Shown: positions 27,744 to 36,097 of the stretch, piece by piece
Layout of the letters: each line of letters opens with the position of its first letter
How positions within the stretch are numbered: position 1 is the first letter of the stretch
DNA from: Trichormus sp. NMC-1
GTDB taxonomy: Bacteria > Cyanobacteriota > Cyanobacteriia > Cyanobacteriales > Nostocaceae
Length of the DNA: 64,000 bases
Assembly: GCF_001858025.1 (NCBI RefSeq)
Contig: NZ_LZQD01000001.1
Span: 1,445,151-1,509,150 of the forward strand
Direction: 5' to 3'
Translations under genes and position numbers: made by a program
Notes under the pieces: model-generated
The model's database searches: none
Seen by the model: only the letters and a program-made list of their open reading frames with translations
What the model was told of the DNA's origin: nothing

Positions 27744-27976
27744 CTATGAATGATCAATACATGGTTTCTGTGTTAGCAGCATCCATAGCAAACTATTCTC
27801 CTCTACTGTAATTCCCCTGTCAACAGGATTTGAGACGCGCTAACCCTGTTAATTTAGGCATCAAAGCTCATAAAAATAATACTTAAATTTTGTTATTTAT
27901 CCTCCTATAATTCAAGATTAATTAGGGGTTGAGCATTGCGCTTTCCCCCTAATATTGGTAATGTTCAAGATGTCAG

Positions 27977-29422
27977 TTAAGGCATATAAGGATCTATACT
28001 GTTGAGTTCAAACTCACAGGCTCTAGAAACTACTTCTAGGGGTAATTTATCAAAACTGACTAAGGGTAAAGAAGAAGGATTACTTGTCAATTCCTGCGCT
28101 AATAAAAAACCGGCAATTGTCCAAGTCTGATATTTTCTGGCTTGTTTACCAATTAGTCTCCCCTTTTTGCCATCATAATATTCTGGCCATTCATCTTCAC
28201 TTAGTCTGGCTTTAGCAATTTCAATAGCTTTTTCTGCTAAATGTGGTTTTTTGGTTTTTACCGCTGCTGCTGCTAACATCCACATTAAAACAGGCCAACT
28301 TCCGGCATTATGATATGACCAAGGTATGTTTTTTGGATCACATCCTGTTACTACTCTATATTCTTCACCTTGTAAAGCCGGGTAACAGATTTTCATAGGC
28401 ATATCTGCTACTAAATCTTCCCATCTTTTTTCGATGAGATTCATAATTGCTTGAGATTGTTCTTCAGTAGCCAAATCGGAAATAATCGCCATTAAATTTC
28501 CGAGAGTGAAGAACCGAGTATCCATCTGTGATGGTCCAACATTTCCAGCAAAATAACCACCTTTTTTGGGTAGCCATTTATCTAATTCGTAGTAAGGTAG
28601 GGAATCTGCATAAATATTAAAAAGATTGACGGCCGCTTTACCATATTCTTCACCTTTAAAGCGATAAATTGCATTCAGACGATTAATATCTATCCAATAA
28701 TGCTGACGAATATGACCACACAATAGAGGTAATCGATTATCAATGGCTTCAATTATATCTTGATTGCCTTTACAAATTAGAAGTTCCCTGGCTGCACGTA
28801 AAGCCGCAAAAAATAGAACTTGAATTTCTAGAGGATGTCCATAAATGCCCATGCGTCTATCTATCATACACGCGCCATCAGGAACTAATAGCGTTGGGTA
28901 CATATCAAAACGATTAGCCAAACAGATATCCATAATTAACCTAATTCCGGTTTGGAATTCAGGTTGATAAGCAAGGGAAGAATCGTTAGTAGCGACTACA
29001 TAAGCACGCAATAAAATTAGCCACCATAAACAAGAATCAACAGGTGTGACTCTTGCAATAGCGTGTTCACCAAAATCAGCTTCTAAAAATTCTTCCCCGT
29101 TGGCAGAAACTACTTTGAAACTAGCTGGAATTAATCCTCTACCAGGTTTATAGGCATCTAATGCCTTTTCTTTAGGCTGTAACTTTAATGTTTCTTCTAG
29201 GAAATTTTTGACAATATCTGTTCTGCCTTTAATCAAAAAAATTAAAGCGGAAGAAACAAAATCACGGACGAAGCATTGGTCATAATTTAGTGCTTCTACG
29301 GATGAATCATAAGCCGCTACAGTACCTACGGGAAGACCTTTATAGTAGAGAATTGAATTCTCTAATGCTTGCCATGCTTCATTCTCTATATTTTTACTTG
29401 TGTCTAATTTGTTTAGTTGCAT
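27977..29422 (-). CDS. Neutral/alkaline invertase (GH100)
   Basis: Hydrolyses sucrose to glucose and fructose in the cytosol. The 481-residue sequence is a full-length GH100 enzyme with (alpha/alpha)6-barrel landmarks [45 protein letters not shown] and [23 protein letters not shown] (split here for reading). The catalytic residues known for Anabaena InvA, Asp188 and Glu414, fall at exactly those numbers here (CMID188RR and WPE414YY), so alignment is collinear without gaps. Filamentous cyanobacteria have two paralogs, InvA and InvB, the latter needed in heterocysts; I cannot tell which this is. The gene stands between the IS-derived element and the WD40-J locus. Confidence 0.93.
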   Translation of the reverse strand: MQLNKLDTSKNIENEAWQALENSILYYKGLPVGTVAAYDSSVEALNYDQCFVRDFVSSALIFLIKGRTDIVKNFLEETLKLQPKEKALDAYKPGRGLIPASFKVVSANGEEFLEADFGEHAIARVTPVDSCLWWLILLRAYVVATNDSSLAYQPEFQTGIRLIMDICLANRFDMYPTLLVPDGACMIDRRMGIYGHPLEIQVLFFAALRAARELLICKGNQDIIEAIDNRLPLLCGHIRQHYWIDINRLNAIYRFKGEEYGKAAVNLFNIYADSLPYYELDKWLPKKGGYFAGNVGPSQMDTRFFTLGNLMAIISDLATEEQSQAIMNLIEKRWEDLVADMPMKICYPALQGEEYRVVTGCDPKNIPWSYHNAGSWPVLMWMLAAAAVKTKKPHLAEKAIEIAKARLSEDEWPEYYDGKKGRLIGKQARKYQTWTIAGFLLAQELTSNPSSLPLVSFDKLPLEVVSRACEFELNSIDPYMP

Positions 29423-29849
29423 TACCAGACTAACTCCATTTACATAGTAGATTTGTTGGGAGTAGATGCACCTTTAATTATTCTTTATGCCATTTTCATC
29501 ATAACTTTGAAATAGCAAATATCAATGCAGTCAAAATCCTAAAATTCAAGCGATATAAAGCCATGACTGCGTAATCTTCAGCAGCTTTTTCAATGACTTA
29601 AAATACACACCCTTGTATGTATAATATCCTAGGTATAGTATATATGCTTAATCAGGAATTGGCTATGGAGATGAAAAAATATATTATTCCCCTACAAACT
29701 AACAATTTATAACGTTTTTTACGAATATGCAATATAAACGGTTAAACAAATTGGGGGATTAATACTGATGAAGGTATATATATTCTACAGTAATAACCAT
29801 TTAAAAATAGAGCTTATAGTAGCAAAATCCCTAAATTTTCACTGGTTAA
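29423..29849. other. Intergenic region containing a duplication breakpoint
   Basis: An AT-rich gap of 427 bp upstream of the invertase and downstream of the WD40-J gene. Position 29762 is the left limit of the segment copied into the IS-derived element: bases from here rightward match 26891 onward. No gene or terminator is supported. Confidence 0.5.
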
Positions 29850-31565
29850 TCAATTATGTGTCTTTAATTGCTGCTGAAACTTTTGATATGCCTCATTAAT
29901 TGCTTGCATGGCAGTTTTAGCACTTACAGAACTGTTAATATCAGGATGATATAATCTGGCTAATCTCAGATAGGCAAGTTTTACGTCTTGAGGATGAGTT
30001 TTGGGTTCTACGCCTAAAATTTCCCACCATTCCCCTGTTAAGGATAAATTATCACTGCTTTGAACTTGTCGCCAAATTTTGATAGTTCCACCTTTTCCGC
30101 CACTAATCAACATTTTACCATCAGCGCTAAAAGCTAGGGGACTAAACCCAGAAAGAGTTTCTAATAATTCCCCAGTTTCGATATTCCAAAGATTGATAAT
30201 TCCATCTTGACTACTACTAGCAATAATTTTACCATCTGGGTGAATAGCAATAGCAGAAATAGCCGTTGAGTGTCCTTTGAGAGTGTGACGTAATTCCCCA
30301 GTCTGGAGTTTCCATAATTTAATTTTATTATCTGAACTTCCACTAATCAGAGTTTGATTATCGGGAGTAATTGCTAGTGTGTTTACTGTTGCTAAATGCT
30401 GATTAATAATATAACAGTTTTCCCCAGTTTGTAAATTCCAAATTCTGATAGTTTTATCAACACTACCACTAACAAGAGTTGTAGAATCAGGACTAATAGC
30501 AACAGCTAAAACTGCATCCGTATGTCCATTTAAAGTGCGTTTAATTGTTCCCCTGTAGCTTTCCCAAATTCTGATAGTTTTATCCGTACTAGCACTAACA
30601 ACAATATTACCATTAGGACTGTAAACAAGTGCATTGACAAACCCATTATGACTATAGGGAGAACTTAAATAAGAGAATGTGCGGTTATATTTTTTTGTTT
30701 CTAATTCCCAACTACTAATTTTCCGATCTACACTACCACTAATTATCTGTTTTCCGTCGGGACTAACAGCGACAGATAAAACAGCTTCAGCTTGTCCAGA
30801 AAAAGTATAAAGGCATTTTCCTGTTTGCAAATTCCATAAATTAACTTGTCTGTCATTGCTACCACTAACTAACGTTTTGTTATCAGGATGAATAGCTACA
30901 GCATTAACTGTGGCTGTGTGTCCCTTCAGAGTTTTTACACATTGCCAAATTCCTGTTATTTGAGGTATTATGTTTAATATTTTTGGTTCAAACTTTGGAG
31001 GCTCAATATTTATTTTATCCTTTAATTCTTTTAACTCCTCCGCAACTTCTAAAGCTGTGAATTTGGCATTAAGATCATCACCAGATAACTCTAGTAATGC
31101 TTCAAAATAATAATCATTTTGTAAAACTTTTGTTTCCATGCGTTCAAAAAGCTGCACAGGAGTTTCTTTAAATTCAGAATCATCTAATAATTTAGCCACA
31201 CCATAAGCAGCAAGTCCTAAAACCGCACCAATTCCCGCCATTGGTACTGTACCAATACCAAAAGCTAAACCAATTTTAGGCGCAACAAATCCTATTCCAC
31301 CAACAACACTGGAAACGCCAACACCACCAACAGCACCTATTCCCATTGCACCATAAGCTGCTGTATCTCCTTCCGTGATTCCTTGAAAAGCGCCATAAGC
31401 AGCAGCACCAATAACAGCACCCGCAGCGGTTACAGAAGCAGCACCTATTCCCACACCACCAAAGCTTCCAGCTATTCCAATTCCGCCGATTGTGGAGGAG
31501 ATACCCGCACCTGTTAATGTTCCGGTGGTGATGAATGCTGCACCTGTTTGGGATGTTGGTTTCAT
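29850..31565 (-). CDS. Glycine-rich membrane/WD40/J-domain fusion protein
   Basis: A 571-residue three-part protein. Residues 1-130 are very Gly/Ala-rich and hydrophobic with repeated GxGxxG spacing (TGAGISSTIGGIGIAGSFGG), like glycine-zipper membrane segments. A helical linker (about 130-195) follows. Seven WD40 blades (about 205-495) each close with a W-x motif: VNLWNL, ISSWEL, IRIWES, IRIWNL, IKLWKL, INLWNI and IKIWRQ. The C-terminus is a J domain (WWEILGVEPKTHPQDVKLAY) with the HPD motif in YHPDIN, expected to recruit and stimulate DnaK. A function is not known; it may anchor a chaperone-linked scaffold at a membrane. Its 3' half was copied into the IS-derived element. Confidence 0.85.
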   Translation of the reverse strand: MKPTSQTGAAFITTGTLTGAGISSTIGGIGIAGSFGGVGIGAASVTAAGAVIGAAAYGAFQGITEGDTAAYGAMGIGAVGGVGVSSVVGGIGFVAPKIGLAFGIGTVPMAGIGAVLGLAAYGVAKLLDDSEFKETPVQLFERMETKVLQNDYYFEALLELSGDDLNAKFTALEVAEELKELKDKINIEPPKFEPKILNIIPQITGIWQCVKTLKGHTATVNAVAIHPDNKTLVSGSNDRQVNLWNLQTGKCLYTFSGQAEAVLSVAVSPDGKQIISGSVDRKISSWELETKKYNRTFSYLSSPYSHNGFVNALVYSPNGNIVVSASTDKTIRIWESYRGTIKRTLNGHTDAVLAVAISPDSTTLVSGSVDKTIRIWNLQTGENCYIINQHLATVNTLAITPDNQTLISGSSDNKIKLWKLQTGELRHTLKGHSTAISAIAIHPDGKIIASSSQDGIINLWNIETGELLETLSGFSPLAFSADGKMLISGGKGGTIKIWRQVQSSDNLSLTGEWWEILGVEPKTHPQDVKLAYLRLARLYHPDINSSVSAKTAMQAINEAYQKFQQQLKTHN

Positions 31566-31821
31566 GGGATTTTTCGGTTAATGAACCAAATATTGATTTT
31601 GTTTCGCGCAATCTCTCTTAGAGATCCCGCAGGGTAGATACAAAGAAGCAAAGAGGCAAAGGAAGAAAGAGATGTATTTAGACAATAATCCGTGCATGGA
31701 GAATATTATTATGTTACTATTATAAATAGAGTATTTGAGGATTTTTATGTAAAATTATTTTTTAGTGAAAAATTACTAACTCTCAAGTTTTAATTTGAAA
31801 ATGGAGGTCAAGTAAAATATT

Positions 31822-32229
31822 ATGAGTAAAACATTAACAATTCAGTTATCAGATGAGCTAGAAGAAAAGTTATTAATTCAATCTAAAAAGCTCAATTTAT
31901 CTTTAGAGGAATTAATTTTACAATCACTAGCTAAATCAATAAAATTGATAGATAGCTATGAAGATGATCCTATTTTACCTTTATTGGGTACATTAAGATT
32001 TGAAAATTCTGATGTTGGGGAGAATCATGATCATTATCTCACGGAAAATTTACAACAGGAGTTAAAAATTGATATAGCAGCTTGGGATTTACTGAAAACA
32101 AGGGAGGATAAAACTTGGTCGTTGGTAGATAGTACATCTTTTATAGTTATGAAAAAGTTTGATATTCAAGAAGCATTAACTACAGATCATCATTTTGAAC
32201 AAGCTGGTTATATTCGGTTATTGAAATAA
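31822..32229 (+). CDS. Antitoxin fused to a truncated PIN-domain toxin (VapBC remnant)
   Basis: A 135-residue protein. Residues 1-75 look like a small VapB-type antitoxin (LTIQLSDELEEKLLIQSKKL, then DDPILPLLGTLRF). Residues 88-135 match the C-terminal end of a PIN ribonuclease (DKTWSLVDSTSFIVMKKFDI and EALTTDHHFEQAGYIRLL). The N-terminal two-thirds of the PIN domain, including its first acidic active-site residues, is absent, so one in-frame deletion seems to have fused the two genes. It should be inactive as a nuclease. It could still bind its operator or be a relic. A ribosome-binding site (ggagg) precedes the ATG. Confidence 0.7.
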   Translation: MSKTLTIQLSDELEEKLLIQSKKLNLSLEELILQSLAKSIKLIDSYEDDPILPLLGTLRFENSDVGENHDHYLTENLQQELKIDIAAWDLLKTREDKTWSLVDSTSFIVMKKFDIQEALTTDHHFEQAGYIRLLK

Positions 32230-32432
32230 TATAAATTTGAATGAAAATTGATATTTATTTATTCTGTTTTAACAGACTTTTGCTATGAGACTGAGAATTA
32301 ATTCTCAGGCGGTTTTGTGGGATAATGGAAGATGTATATTAAAAGCAAAATACCCTCGATAAATTAACCGAAGGTTTATTAATTTAATTCGCGTTTTCCA
32401 AAATTGTACGAACTACAGCAAATAAGAAAGTG

Positions 32433-32849
32433 CTAATTTGCATTTTGACTTTGATTATCGCTGAAATGATGCCACAACTGATATGCACCATATCCACCTG
32501 CCGCTGCTACTGCTACAGGAACTAAAACTGGTGATGAGACAGCAGTTCCAGCAGCCACCCCTAACCCAGCTAAAGCCGTTGTTATTTCCCCAATAGTAGC
32601 AGCCCCGGTTGCAGCTAAAGTTGCTAAAGTTGCTGTATCTCCAGTAGCCATAAGTGTTACTGCGCTACCAGAAACTACACCAGCTGCAAATGGAACGATA
32701 TTACCGCAGTCTGAGGTACATTCGATTTTTACTACATTATTATCTGCACTAGCTGTAGATGGGAAAATAGTTATAGTGCTTACTAAAATTAGTAGTGTAG
32801 CTAGGCTCACTGATACTAGTCTCTTAGTATTTTGGAGTATTTGCTGCAT
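32433..32849 (-). CDS. Small exported Gly/Ala-rich protein, unknown function
   Basis: A 138-residue protein with a signal peptide (core VSLATLLILVSTITIF, likely cleavage after TASA at residue 35). The mature part starts DNNVVKIECTSDCGN and then becomes a hydrophobic Ala/Gly/Thr-rich stretch (residues about 52-125, for example TLATLAATGAATIGEITTAL) before a polar end (HHFSDNQSQNAN). The composition recalls the glycine-rich N-terminus of the neighbouring WD40-J protein. I recognise no family. Its first 41 codons and promoter are duplicated in the IS-derived element. Confidence 0.65.
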   Translation of the reverse strand: MQQILQNTKRLVSVSLATLLILVSTITIFPSTASADNNVVKIECTSDCGNIVPFAAGVVSGSAVTLMATGDTATLATLAATGAATIGEITTALAGLGVAAGTAVSSPVLVPVAVAAAGGYGAYQLWHHFSDNQSQNAN

Positions 32850-33113
32850 CTAAATTCCTTCATGTATCAAAAATTGACAGTCTCTATTTAAGACACATTC
32901 AGTCTAAGCGATATTATCCTCTACCGGTAATGTTGTAATTACTTAATTATTTCTTAATAAATTTAAATTTTCTGTAATTTCCAGGCAAAAATCTAAGTAG
33001 CGATTATAAAGACTTTGCGAGAAAAAAACCTCTTATTCAACTCAAACCGTCAACTTCACAACCCCTAACGGTAAGGTAATAAAAGCCATATTTAGTAAAA
33101 ATAAACAAAATAG

Positions 33114-34307
33114 ATGACATCCATAGAATCCCACAAAAAAGCCAAAGCCCTCAAACCCGGAAGCGTGCGCCCCGCCAAAGAACTTTGTAGCGAATGCGGA
33201 CTATGCGACACCTACTATATCCACTACGTCAAAGAAGCGTGCGCCTTCATTACCCAAAGAATAGACGAACTAGAAACCACTACCCATAACCGCCCCCGTA
33301 ACCTCGAAGACGAAAACGAACTTTACTTTGGAGTTCATCAAGAAATGATTTCCGCCAGAAAACAAGAACCTATAGAAGGCGCACAATGGACAGGAATAGT
33401 TAGCAGTATAGCTATAGAAATGCTTAATCGCGGCTTAGTTGAAGGCGTAGTCTGCGTGCAAAACACCAAAGAAGACCGCTTTCAACCTATGCCCATTATC
33501 GCCCGCACACCCGAAGAAATACTAGCAGCAAAAGTAAATAAACCTACCCTATCCCCCAACCTATCCGTATTAGAACAGATAGAAAAATCAGGAATGAAAC
33601 GGTTATTAGTCATCGGTGTAGGTTGTCAAATCCAAGCATTACGCGCCGTAGAGAAAAAACTCGGACTAGAAAAACTCTATGTACTCGGAACACCATGCGT
33701 AGATAACGTTACCCGCGCCGGACTGCAAAAATTCCTAGAAACCACCAGCAGATCCCCCGAAACAGTTGTCAGTTACGAATTTATGCAAGACTTCCGGGTA
33801 CATTTTAAACACGAAGACGGTTCAGAAGAAACAGTACCCTTCTTTGGCTTAAAAACCAACGTCCTCAAAGACATCTTTGCCCCATCTTGTATGAGTTGCT
33901 TCGATTACGTCAACTCCCTAGCGGATATCGTCGTTGGGTATATGGGCGCACCCTACCAATGGCAATGGATAGTAGTTAGAAACGATACAGGCAAAGAAAT
34001 GTTAGAACTCGTCAAAGACCAACTGCACACCCAGCCAGTTATGTCCCAAGGAAACCGCAAACCCGCCGTACAGCAAAGCATCCCAGCTTACGATCAAGCA
34101 GTTACCTTACCCATGTGGGCGGCGAAATTAATGGGAGTCGTGATAGATAAAATCGGACCCAAAGGACTGGAATACGCGAGATTTTCCATAGATTCCCACT
34201 TTGCGAGAAATTACTTATATGTGAAGCGGAATCATCCTGAGAAGTTAGCAGCGCACGTACCGGAGTTTGCAAAGCAGATAGTGGGACAGTATAAGTTACC
34301 GGAATAA
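33114..34307 (+). CDS. bciB: Ferredoxin-dependent 3,8-divinyl chlorophyllide reductase (BciB type)
   Basis: A 397-residue iron-sulfur flavoprotein of the FrhB family that reduces the 8-vinyl group of divinyl (proto)chlorophyllide in chlorophyll synthesis (Slr1923 type in cyanobacteria). The N-terminal cysteine cluster is C25SECGLC31, and further cysteines stand in LGTPCVDN and APSCMSCFDY, as expected for two [4Fe-4S] clusters. The FrhB N- and C-terminal domains lie on either side of about residue 180. A related family member reduces 7-hydroxymethyl chlorophyll a, but the length and cyanobacterial context favour BciB. Its 5' end and upstream region were copied into the IS-derived element. Confidence 0.88.
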   Translation: MTSIESHKKAKALKPGSVRPAKELCSECGLCDTYYIHYVKEACAFITQRIDELETTTHNRPRNLEDENELYFGVHQEMISARKQEPIEGAQWTGIVSSIAIEMLNRGLVEGVVCVQNTKEDRFQPMPIIARTPEEILAAKVNKPTLSPNLSVLEQIEKSGMKRLLVIGVGCQIQALRAVEKKLGLEKLYVLGTPCVDNVTRAGLQKFLETTSRSPETVVSYEFMQDFRVHFKHEDGSEETVPFFGLKTNVLKDIFAPSCMSCFDYVNSLADIVVGYMGAPYQWQWIVVRNDTGKEMLELVKDQLHTQPVMSQGNRKPAVQQSIPAYDQAVTLPMWAAKLMGVVIDKIGPKGLEYARFSIDSHFARNYLYVKRNHPEKLAAHVPEFAKQIVGQYKLPE

Positions 34308-34310
34308 AGT

Positions 34311-34774
34311 CTCACGCAAAGGCGCAAAGACGCAAAGGTAAGAAGCGTCTTTGTCCTGATTTTATAAGTTGTTGGCAATGCGGGAGATTCCATCCTTGAT
34401 GAGGAATGATCCAAAGTTGATGAGTAAACCAAGGCGTTTATCAGCAAGACGAAGGTAAGTTAGTAGTTGCTTTTTATGCACTGGGTGAACGGTTTCTACA
34501 GACTTAAGTTCGATAATGACTTTGTTTTCAACTATTAAATCAGCCCGAAAACCTACCTCCAGATGAACATCTTCATAAACTACAGGTATGGGTTGCTCCG
34601 CTTTCACCTGCAATCCTCGCTTCCGTAACTCATATTCTAAAACAGACTGATAAACAGATTCCAACAAACCTGGTCCCAACTTCGTATGAATTTTATACGC
34701 AGCATCAACAACCTCCCTTGCAATCTCATTCTCATTCATCTTCTTACCTTTGCGCCTTTGCGCCTTTGCGTGAG
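34311..34774. mobile_element. GxxExxY gene cassette bounded by 35-bp inverted repeats
   Basis: The arms at 34311-34345 and 34740-34774 are inverted copies with 34 of 35 identical bases, built of gcaaagg-type units (ctcacgcaaaggcgcaaag ... ggtaagaag). The unit starts 3 bp after the bciB stop and ends 2 bp before the stop of the convergent lyase gene, so it fills the whole gap. The right arm sits directly against the ATG of the enclosed gene and supplies its ribosome-binding site. Solo copies of the arm occur at 39675-39707. No transposase is present. Confidence 0.65.
34362..34739 (-). CDS. GxxExxY family protein (PD-(D/E)XK fold)
   Basis: A 125-residue protein with the defining motif GLLESVY (residues 24-30) and a PD-(D/E)XK-like core, GFRADLIVENKVIIELKSV, where Asp62, Glu73 and Lys75 would be the metal-binding and catalytic residues. 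The family is widespread in bacteria with many genomic copies, often bounded by short repeats; its function is unknown though a nuclease-like fold is predicted. Translation starts at the ATG at 34739, immediately after the inverted-repeat arm, which contains aaggtaag as ribosome-binding site. Confidence 0.88.
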   Translation of the reverse strand: MNENEIAREVVDAAYKIHTKLGPGLLESVYQSVLEYELRKRGLQVKAEQPIPVVYEDVHLEVGFRADLIVENKVIIELKSVETVHPVHKKQLLTYLRLADKRLGLLINFGSFLIKDGISRIANNL

Positions 34775-34776
34775 GA

Positions 34777-36009
34777 TTATTCTATATTTATCACCGCCTC
34801 AATAGCCGCTTGTAAAGCAATAGATACATGAGTCCAATGAGTCCCTCCTTGGCAATAAACCACATAAGGTTCTCTCAATGGACCATCTGCCGATAACTCC
34901 AAGGTACTCCCTTCTATAAATGTCCCCCCAGCCATGACTACTTGGCTTTCGTAGCCGGGCATATCATCGGGTATGGGGTCGAGATAAGAACCTATGGGTG
35001 AAGACTGTTGAATGGCTTTACAGAAGGCGATTAGCTTTTTAGCAGAACCCAATTTAATCGCTTGGATCACATCCCCTCTCGGTGCTAAGGGTGCAGGGTT
35101 AACCGGATATCCGAGTTTGTCAAATACATAACCTGTGAGGTAAGTACCTTTCATGGCTTCACCTACCATCTGCGGTGCTAAAAATAATCCTTGGAATAAA
35201 AGGCGATTTTGGTCAAAGGTAGCACCCCCAGCACTACCAATACCAGGTGCTGTGAGGCGACAAGCAGCCGCTTCTACTAAGTCAGCCCGACCGGCTATGT
35301 AACCACCGGCACTAACTATTGTCCCCCCAGGATTTTTAATCAGTGACCCTGCCATTAAGTCAGCACCTACGGCTGTGGGTTCTTGGGTTTCTATGAATTC
35401 GCCGTAGCAGTTGTCTACAAAGCAAATGGTGTTGGGATTTTGCTGTTTGACTATGTGGACAATTTTTTCAATGTCCCCAATCGACAAGCTCGGCCGCCAA
35501 GAATAACCGCAGGAACGCTGAATTAACACTAACCTAGTATTATCAGTAATGCTAGTGTTTAATGTTTGCCAATCTACTGTTCCTTGAGAACTTAACTCCA
35601 ATTGTCGATAATTTATGCCAAAATCAATAAGGGAACCTTGGCCTTGTCCTCGCAAGCCAATCACCTCTTCTAGCGTATCGTAGGGAGAACCAACCACTGC
35701 TAACATCTCATCCCCAGGACGGAGTACACCAAACAGCGCACAGGCGATCGCATGAGTTCCCGAAACAAACTGCACTCGCACCACCGCAGCCTCGGCAGCC
35801 ATCACTTCGGCAAATACTTTATCTAAGGTTTCTCTTCCTAAATCATCGTGTCCGTAGCCACTTACGCCTGCGAAATGGTGTGCGCCTACTCGGTGATGAC
35901 GAAAGGCATCTAATACTCGTTTAAGATTATGCTTGACCTGAGCGTCAATACCAGAAAAAATCTCTAATAGTGCCTGTTCTGCTTGCCGCAGCTGTTGTAA
36001 GCTGTTCAT
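34777..36009 (-). CDS. PLP-dependent methionine gamma-lyase-family protein
   Basis: A pyridoxal-phosphate enzyme of about 410 residues in the family related to cystathionine beta-lyase and 'aluminium resistance' proteins. Landmarks are RVGAHHFAGVSGYGHDD near the start, FVSGTHAIACALFG, CFVDNCYGEF with the ring-stacking Asp, and SLIKNPGGTIVSAGG, which holds the PLP lysine. Members of this family are annotated as methionine gamma-lyases but the true substrate is mostly unproven. I chose the ATG at 36009 (MNSLQQLRQ); the frame runs to a TTG at 36078 with unrelated residues. It is divergent from desC with an 88-bp spacer. Confidence 0.87.
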   Translation of the reverse strand: MNSLQQLRQAEQALLEIFSGIDAQVKHNLKRVLDAFRHHRVGAHHFAGVSGYGHDDLGRETLDKVFAEVMAAEAAVVRVQFVSGTHAIACALFGVLRPGDEMLAVVGSPYDTLEEVIGLRGQGQGSLIDFGINYRQLELSSQGTVDWQTLNTSITDNTRLVLIQRSCGYSWRPSLSIGDIEKIVHIVKQQNPNTICFVDNCYGEFIETQEPTAVGADLMAGSLIKNPGGTIVSAGGYIAGRADLVEAAACRLTAPGIGSAGGATFDQNRLLFQGLFLAPQMVGEAMKGTYLTGYVFDKLGYPVNPAPLAPRGDVIQAIKLGSAKKLIAFCKAIQQSSPIGSYLDPIPDDMPGYESQVVMAGGTFIEGSTLELSADGPLREPYVVYCQGGTHWTHVSIALQAAIEAVINIE

Positions 36010-36097
36010 CGTTTCTTCATCCAAAAAATTAAAATATACATATGCGGATTTTAGGATCGCGCAGATTAGGCTGAACAATTTCTATTCAGGTTACTGC

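Larger units (their letters stand above)
26213..27848. mobile_element. IS-derived element whose interior is a chimeric copy of neighbouring genes
   Basis: A 1636-bp unit with 38-bp terminal inverted repeats (26213-26250 and 27811-27848, 35 of 38 identical, outer end CAGGGTTAGCGC) and a perfect 10-bp target duplication TTAATTTAGG (26203-26212, 27849-27858). The ends recall the ISAs1 family, whose known members start CAGGG and make 8-10 bp duplications. Remnants of an IS ORF remain at each side: an ATG at 26334 opening MSTGFKKKCKTRKSV, and a frame ending at 27811 against the right repeat (DQYMVSVLAASIANYSPLL). The middle (26416-27743) is not IS sequence. It is a copy of 32726-33200 joined to a copy of 29762-30614. 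No intact transposase remains. Confidence 0.85.

Noticed and set aside
31276-31611. 111-codon frame antisense-shifted over the WD40-J N-terminus, rich in Cys and Trp
   Set aside because: It is an alternative frame of the glycine-rich region; biased composition explains the Cys/Trp repeats.
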